DNA of 64,000 bases from Ophiura sarsii (Eukaryota > Echinodermata > Ophiuroidea > Amphilepidida > Ophiuridae), in assembly GCA_035610835.1 (NCBI GenBank), contig CM069455.1:18055874-18119873 (forward strand), written 5' to 3'. The translations under genes and the position numbers were made by a program. A model generated the notes under the pieces. It was not told the DNA's origin and made no database searches. It saw nothing but the letters and a program-made list of their open reading frames with translations. Positions 56,780 to 64,000 of the stretch are shown piece after piece. Each line of letters begins with the position of its first letter. Positions within the stretch are counted from its first letter, which is position 1.

Positions 56780-57005
56780 CACATATATGACAACATTCCA
56801 TACTTTTCTGATACACCCTATAGAATTGATAATCCTTGTGAACCTGTGAAACTCTGGTGGTGGAGTGTGTGGTCTGATACATATTTTGACATTTAATATG
56901 AGAAACACCCCATACTTTTTTGATACACCCTGTAAGATTGATTGTTAGGTTAAACCTGCAGAAAAATTCAAACTCTGTTGGAATGTAGTCTGGTTCATAT
57001 TTTGC
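56780..57005. repeat. two-unit repeat of about 120 bp
   Basis: CATACTTTTCTGATACACCC and CATACTTTTTTGATACACCC, each followed by GATTGAT/GATTGT and a later GTCTGGT..ATATTTTG word. Confidence 0.55.
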
Positions 57006-57370
57006 CAAAACAATATTACGTTGAAATTCCTTTCTCTATTACTATTACTGACTGACTGTAACAATGTTACGACATACATTCCTTAATGCCAAAGTATTTA
57101 ACTGTCAAAGTGAGAAATTGTCATGTATTTTATCATACTTTCCCCATATACAGTAGGAATTGTACATTTTCTGGTGGGATATACTAGGTGGCATAGCCAA
57201 AAGGTTAGCAGGTTGCTGCACCCCCCCCCCCCCCCCACCCCCAACCCCCACCCCCGCCCCAGCCCCAGCAATCTTATAGCAAGTCAGCCGTGCCACGAAA
57301 AGGGAAAAAAGAAAAGGAAAAGACTATTATATTTCAAAATCTAAACACTCTATAGTGTCCTCAGTGGGAG

Positions 57371-57465
57371 TAATTCTGTTATACCCTTCACAGGGTATTC
57401 ATAGTGCATGATTTTTAAGAACGACGCATACAACCGATGTTGGAGTGTAGGGTATAACAGAATTA
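57371..57465. mobile_element. 95-bp MITE with TAATTCTGTTATACCC ends
   Basis: Third copy of the family also at 44606 and 49350. Confidence 0.85.
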
Positions 57466-57700
57466 TGCCATTGCGAAATTGGTGAATCTTCTTACAGCAG
57501 CAAATTAATACAGAAAAGAGTGAGCAACCCGCGCATTCGTGTATCATATGCGTGACACATGCGTACGCCAAAATTGCGCACAGGTAAAATAGCATAGCAC
57601 GCATGTAGAAATGCTCCCATATGCTTGGATTACTTTGCGGGATAAGAGATAAAGCACACACATTTCTTGCCAATTTGGAACCGACTAAACTATAGGTTAA
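57466..57700. mobile_element. diverged relative of the 35048 MITE
   Basis: Contains TTGCCAATTTGGAACCGA at the right and, in inverse orientation, CATATGCTTGGATTACTTT and ATGCGTGACACATGCG-like words shared with 35048-35263. The left end is eroded. Confidence 0.6.
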
Positions 57701-57763
57701 ATGTGTCATACATGTATTTTCTTAACAAACTTTACGTGCAGGAATCTGTTATTTTAGGCATTT

Positions 57764-58052
57764 TAGGCGACGGGAAAAAAACACCCTGTTTTACGGGCGG
57801 ACAGACCTGTCAAGTAGGGTCGGTCTGGGGATTTTTAAAATTTTAAAAACTACCTAAAGTGTCACCAAAATCTGCAAAAATCTGGATTTTTTAAAAAAAA
57901 ATGTGAAGAAAAACACATTTTGACATATTTTCGGCTAAAATCCGGCTGATTTTACATGATTTGAGAAAAAAAGTATCTAAACATATTAATTCTTGAAAAA
58001 CGTAAAATGTGGGTCGTTCGGGCCTGTAAGACAGGGTTTTTTTCTTCGCCTA
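57764..58052. mobile_element. inverted-repeat element with TAGGCGA ends
   Basis: TAGGCGACGGGAAAAAAACA followed by CCCTGTTTTACGGGC, mirrored by GCCTGTAAGACAGGG and TTCTTCGCCTA. Fragments of related text occur at 20050-20090 and just after exon 2 (24597-24612). Confidence 0.7.
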
Positions 58053-58214
58053 GTAGTAAATAGCGAACTTCAGGTTCCAGTCATATTCAAATCTTTAATG
58101 GAATAAACTGTAACATGTTATGTCATGGAACACTATCTTTTGTAATTGATGTTTAGCTGGGAACTAAGAACACTAATCCAAATGTTACTATATTTTAACC
58201 CTCTGCAAAACTAT

Positions 58215-58380
58215 CGGTGATTGGTTGGAAAGGCGGATACATTATCTGTTGCACCAATCAGAGACATTGTTAGAATAATGTATCCCTAATAAAAATTGGG
58301 AGTGAAGTATGTTTAAAGCTGTGTTTTAATTGGTTATTAAAATGAGTATATCTTGAAATTAACCAATCGGAAACACTAAC
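58215..58380. repeat. GATTGG/CCAAT dispersed repeat, second copy
   Basis: Matches 47216-47398 through most of its length. Confidence 0.7.
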
Positions 58381-58389
58381 AGATCAGCA

Positions 58390-60520
58390 GGGATGTACCT
58401 TTGGATTATTCTTGCAGTTCTCTGAATTCTATTTTGAAACAAAAAGCAAAAGTGGTTAACATTGTGTTTCGCATCTGCTTTACTTTCATTCAAAAGAAAA
58501 AAATGTGTTTCATGTAGCGCTTACAGTTTTAATTCTGGGGCAATTTCAAAGGAGTTTAGTTCCAGGACTCTTTTGCAGAAATTGGTTCCTATGGCCTTAA
58601 ATAATCTCATGACAATACTCACTTGAACAGCTCCATTGTTAAGTACTACAATTATATATAATATATATACAAATTGATCTGTTATGTAAATATATTCCTT
58701 ATAAAAATATCAAATATTCTGTGATATTATTATAATATTATACCATTCTAATAGTATGAGAAATAAAGCGATATGTCAATGCTATATTGACACAGTATAG
58801 TGTATTGAATTGTTTGGATTCATTTGAAATTGGTACTTGATTGAGTTTACTAGACTTTATTCATTGTTCATTGATCTACTCCAATCCATTTATTTGTCTG
58901 CTAAAAAACATGTCAAAATACACACACAAAAAACAAGCAAACACCCCAGCAGACAGACATACAGACACTCGCCCCAACAGCTATTTTATTTTTTTATTTT
59001 GATGTTGTTGTTGTTCTCTATGTTGTTCTCTATGTTTGGGATTTTATCTTATTTTTATGTCACTTTCATTGGCATTTTGAACCCCTGCCCATTTTGTGTT
59101 TCTTGTTAGTATGCATATTTTCTGAGTTGCAGTGAACCAATTGATTGGTCTTTCAGAGCTCTTTGTAGAGAGTTTAACAGTTTGATTTCTAATCACTCAG
59201 TTCATTTAACCTATGTCTGTTGGGCTATTTGTTCACATTTGCTCTTTATATACAAAAACAAAAAATAGACACCCGGACAGATCCACAGACAGATACATTG
59301 ACCAACACACTACAAGAAAAATAAAAAAGCATAAAATATACGAAAAAAACCCACCCTTACAACATACAAACAAACAGTCCAACCAATATACAGTTACAAA
59401 ATAAACAAACGCCCCAACAAACAAATAAACAACCAAAACAATCTGTTTCAATTCATGCTTTAAATACCATTTTGGAAGCTAATACCACGACCATTGCACG
59501 ACCATGTAGTGGCACCCCCGGAAGCAGGCAATGCACCTTTAGGCGTGATATTATCGAAGTTCTCTGAATTCTAATTTTGAAACAAAAATCGAAACTGGTG
59601 AGTAGTAGTGGTAACATGTGTTGTACATCTGCTTTGTTTCCATTCAAGGGTTTGGCGTCGACAAAGAGAGTTTGTTTTCTGGAATTTATCGCCTGCATTT
59701 TATTTTTAAGCACACTTTCAACTGGAATTCTAGTTTTATATTTTCAAAATTCAAATTTATCAAATATTCTTGATTTCAAGCATTTTAAAAGATATTCCTT
59801 AATTCTGAAAGAATATTTTTATATTTGGAGATATTAAATGGAACCCCAAAAACGGAACTCAAATTATTTTACCAATATTCAAAAATGTATAAATTACCAT
59901 GGGAATTCTTTTAAGGGTCAATTAATTATCTTTTTAGGGTTTTCACCAATTCCTCTCGATTCTAAAAACGTAAAAATGCATTTCAAATTTGGATATTTTT
60001 TATATATTTCACATGAAACCAGGGACATTTAAAAATGTCCCTGATGAAACAAACCTGATTTGTTTAAGTATGAGGAACTACACATATTCAGAAGTGGACG
60101 TGGTAGATTTTATTTTGTTTGTTTTTTCCACAGTGCATGGAGCGCTCGTGCTTTTATTTTTTAATTAACGTTTTTACATAGTAACTTATCATTTATATCA
60201 ATCAACATATTAATAATAAAGAAATTACATAAGAATCAATCAAACATCATACTATTATTGTTAGCTTTTTTTGCTTTTTTCTCCCGTCATTTTTTTTCTC
60301 AATATATCAAAAATCATGAAGTTACAAATAGGGCCTAAGAGAAGAAAAAAAGAAAAAACCCCAAACAAACAACAACAAAAACATGACTCACCAGCTTGGT
60401 AGATTTGTTAACCATTTTATTATCCGTTTCAAATGGCAGACAATGATATGTGAAGTGATGATTGTACTGTAGGAGACTCGTTACTATGGTGACGAGAACT
60501 TGGCTTTGTCAGAAAACAGA
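58390..60520. other. intergenic, nothing recognised
   Basis: AT-rich sequence with CA-rich simple stretches near 58920-58990 and 59260-59440. Short ORFs here are low-complexity. Confidence 0.4.
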
Positions 60521-60524
60521 CACG

Positions 60525-60775
60525 TTAACCCTTTCCACGTGGCTATTAGTTTTACTGTTTACCGTATACTAAACAGATTTTCCAGAAACCGTTCACAGTT
60601 TTCAAGGTCTATCCAAAGTATTACTGAATCAATACTTGGCATGTTTGTACTTATTTCAATGCATTTCACAAGGTGATTCCAAATATGGTTATGAAATTTA
60701 ATAATTTTGACATTTTTGAAACATTTTGTGACATTTTAGAATGTCGTCTGCAGACCTGCCGTGCGGAGAGTGTTA
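60525..60775. mobile_element. TTAACACTTTCCACG-family MITE
   Basis: TTAACCCTTTCCACGTGG at the left and CCGTGCGGAGAGTGTTA at the right. The interior matches 32288-32492 and 48707-48955. Confidence 0.75.
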
Positions 60776-61169
60776 TTGTGTTTCGTCTAATTCACAGGTG
60801 AATGAACTGAACTATTGTTTGATTGTATTGGAAACCCTGCACCAGATGGGCTATGTAGAATGTGAATAATTCAGACAAAAATGCGATAACGCGCGAAAAT
60901 AATTGTTTATGGGAAAATTGAAAAAGTACACAACCATCCATTTTTGCGGCGTGGGAGAACTGGAATTGAATGAATTAAGATTTAATGATAGGCCGGCTAT
61001 ACCAAAATATGTACATTTTTGTCATAAAAGAACTGTAATACGATAAATTATCTACCAAAGCTGAAATATATATATATATGAACTAATATAAATGAAAGGA
61101 TGCAATTGCACGCACTGAAGTGAGTATGGATGCTAATTCTCCAGCCGCAATAAAAGTGATACGTTATGT

Positions 61170-62530
61170 TTGGTTTTGAAATTAACTTTGGTAGCCAGCG
61201 AAATATCCAATCTTCTTTTGCCATGTATTTATCATGGTTGGTAGTTGCCATCCTGTGTAGATTACAACATTTAAAAACCCCCAGATATTTCATTGTTTTA
61301 GTGCTGTATAACCTCAGTCTATTGCACAAAACGGTTTTCTTAATTCTATAGTAGGCCCTACCTTTACAATTGCTATAGTTTTAAAATTAGCTTCGGTAGA
61401 CAGCGAAATAACACTCTTTTGTCATGTAATCATATGGATGGTAATTGCCATCTTGTGTAGATTACAACATTTAAAAAAAACCCAGATGTTTCATTGTTTT
61501 AGTGCTGTATAGCCTCAGTCTATTGCACAATACGGTTTTCTTAATTCTATAGTAGGCCCTACCTTTACAATTGCTATAGTTTTAAAATTAGCTTTGGTAG
61601 ACAGCAAAATAACACTCTTTTGTCATGTAATCATATGGATGGTAATTGCCATCTTGTGTATAGATTACAAAAAAACAAAATATTTCCATTTCATTGTTTT
61701 AGTCCTCAGTCTATTGCAAAACACTGTTTGTTTTCTTATACCTTTATAATTGCTATAGTTTTAATATAAGCTTCGGTAGACAGCAAAATAACTGATTAAA
61801 TCAATGAACTCTTTTGTCATGTAATCATATGGTTAGTAATTGCCATCTTGTGTAGATAACAAAAACCCAAATATGTCCATTTCATTGTTTTAGTGGTAGG
61901 TAGCCTGTTTTCTTATACCTTTACAATTGCTATAGTTTTAATATTAGCTTTGGTAGACAGCAAAATAACTGATTAAATCAATTAACTCTTTTGGCATGTA
62001 ATCATATGGTTGGCAATTGCCATCTTGTGTAGATAACAAAAACCCAAATATGTCCATTTCATTGTTTTAGTGGTAGGTAGCCTGTTTTCTTATACCTTTA
62101 CAATTGCTATAGTTTTAATATTAGCTTTGGTAGACAGCAAAATAACTGATTAAATCAATTAACTCTTTTGGCATGTAATCATATGGTTGGCAATTGCCAT
62201 CTTGTGTAGATAACAAAAACCCAAATATGTCCATTTCATTGTTTTAGTGGTAGGTAGCCTGTTTTCTTATACCTTTACAATTGCTATAGTTTTAATATTA
62301 GCTTTGGTAGACAGCAAAATAACTGATTAAATCAATTAACTCTTTTGGCATGTAATCATATGGTTGGCAATTGCCATCTTGTGTAGATTACAACAACAAA
62401 AAACACCAGATATTTCCATTTCATTGTTTTAGTGCAAGCTCAGCCTCAGTTGATTGCACAAAACAATCTCTTAATTCTATAGTACCTTTACAATTGCTAT
62501 AGTTTTAAAATTAGCTTCGGTAAGACAGCA
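61170..62530. repeat. satellite-like array of about 177-190 bp
   Basis: About seven units with TTAGCTT.GGTAGACAGC, ATCATATGG, AATTGCCATCTTGTGTAGAT and TTTACAATTGCTATAGTTTT. Three units starting at 61947, 62124 and 62301 are almost identical with a period of exactly 177. Confidence 0.95.
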
Positions 62531-62561
62531 AAATAACTGATTGATTCTATTGATCTATTTG

Positions 62562-62838
62562 ACATGAAAGGTCATCCTTAAAATTGCCTCATTCCAAAGT
62601 TTGAGTTGCATAACTCCAATGGTTCTAATTTTAGAAGCACAAGGTCACAAGAATTATGCCCATTGAGTAGTACACAAACTGGCTGGTGGTTAACCACCTT
62701 TGGCAGTAATTCACCACATGTTAGCCTATAATTTCTTAATGGAACATTTCTGGCCCCTAAGAATTTAATACAGACATAATGAGAAATATGGGGTTTCTTC
62801 TGATATCAAAATATCATGATGTGAAAAAAAATCATGGT
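62562..62838 (+). repeat. dispersed repeat, second copy
   Basis: Copy of 23929-24190 that interrupts the end of the satellite-like array. Confidence 0.75.
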
Positions 62839-63262
62839 TGGTAATTAATATCTTGTAGATTACGAAACACCCAGATATTTCCATTTCATTGCTTTAGTGC
62901 AAGGTAGTATCAGTCGATTGCACACAACTGTTTGTTACGGATTGAAATTTCACTCTATAAGATTGATCATTTTCAATCTTTTAAGATCCTTCCCTCAGCA
63001 CAATCTTAAAGATTGACTTTTCAATCTTTTGATTTAAGAGAGTACCTTACTCAAATAGTGTCTTTATCATTGCTATCTCAGGTAGATTGATGTTGTTTTT
63101 GCGTTACGTCTATACCCTACGTAAGCCTTCATCCTGTTTATGAATAGATAAAACAGCAATATTATATATGATATTATATTTATGCAAGCGAGCTTCAGTT
63201 GGTAGCAAAAAAACTGACTGATAACTGTATGTGACCTATTACCACTGCTATTCCTTACGATT

Positions 63263-63692
63263 GCTATCTTCAGTAGATAGCACGCAGATATTTTATTCCA
63301 TCGCTTTTTATGCATTGTGACGTCAGTTGATAGAACAAAACGATTCTAATTTATTACTTATATAGGCCTACATGTAGGCCTATTCATTATTCATGCCTAG
63401 TCGACTTTATAGACCGTGTGTAATTTTGCTGTCACAAAGTCGAACAAAACCCCTCTGATACTTCGCCTTGCCAAAAACCGCTCCCATCCGTGAACCACCC
63501 CATACCTTTTTCTCCGGGGTAAGATCAGAGGATGGGGGAGCAGTCTCAGTGAGTGAGCCCTCTATCGGTACATAAAAGGGTCCAACTTTAGTAGACGAAT
63601 TCGTGCCTTACTTGTGCTATCTTCAGTAGATAGCAGTAGCACACACTTTTGCTATCTTCAGTAGATAGCACACACTATCTTCAGTAGATAGC
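63263..63692. repeat. four GCTATCTTCAGTAGATAGC palindromes
   Basis: The 19-base near-palindrome occurs at 63263, 63616, 63651 and (missing the first base) 63675, the last three separated by CACACA-rich spacers. Confidence 0.8.
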
Positions 63693-64000
63693 ACACATAC
63701 ATATTTTATTTCATGGCTTTTTATGCATTATCTCTAGCTTCACATCACAGGACACCACATACAACTTATTGATGAATAAAATACTTAAGTTGTCATCCGA
63801 AAGGGGGTGGGTACAATGAAAGGAGATAAGGAAGAGTGCGGAAAGGTAAAACCTCACTATGAACAACTATATAATCCACTTAATTTCTTTCAAAAAATGA
63901 ATGGGAAGAGAAAATGAGGGGGAGTACAAACCGTACTACATGAATAACGTAGTGATCACTCTTGTTTCACTGGAGGACGTGACATCCGAGAAATAGGGCA
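63693..64000. other. window end, nothing recognised
   Basis: Non-coding sequence without repeats that I could identify. Confidence 0.4.

Overview
This is animal nuclear DNA. It is AT-rich, has large GT-AG introns, and is packed with miniature inverted-repeat elements (MITEs), minisatellites and long G/C runs. Non-coding motifs such as TAGGCCTAC and repeated GGTCAAAGGTCA, together with the predicted protein, suggest a marine invertebrate deuterostome such as an echinoderm or hemichordate. That placement is an inference and the species is not known. There are no bacterial features.

One host gene can be read end to end on the + strand: LMBRD2, a multi-pass LMBR1-domain membrane protein. I assembled 12 coding exons from 2692 to 41449. 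Every junction is GT-AG, the phases agree, and the exons sum to 2346 nt (781 residues plus stop). Intron 1 is 21.4 kb; the other introns are 0.7-2.8 kb. Exon 8 (34774-34907) is hidden because an overlapping wrong-frame ORF covers it.

Layout. 1-2690: 5' flank with a poly-G/poly-C stretch, one hAT MITE and a tRNA-like segment. 2692-24244: exon 1 and intron 1. The intron holds a 1.65-kb element with eight copies of GTAACGTGAGTAAC, nested MITEs, a 7.8-kb element with about 0.2-kb terminal inverted repeats, a CpG-richer patch near 21.1-21.7 kb and a 0.9-kb foldback. 24245-41449: exons 2-12, with a decayed Tc1 transposon in intron 5 and minisatellites in introns 6 and 11. 41450-about 42615: probable 3' UTR with a 22-bp minisatellite and a MITE. 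About 42.6-64 kb: no recognisable gene, only foldback elements, MITEs, tandem arrays and a 177-bp satellite-like array.

The most unusual pattern is inside LMBRD2. The 3' ends of exons 1, 4, 10 and 11, with the start of the following intron, recur downstream as decaying tandem copies, and several copies keep their own 5' splice site. The other items worth following up are the GTAACGTGAGTAAC element, the 7.8-kb inverted-repeat element with an apparently identical 722-bp internal duplication, a Tc1-type transposase whose second D and E are 45 residues apart, and several nested insertions that can be ordered in time.
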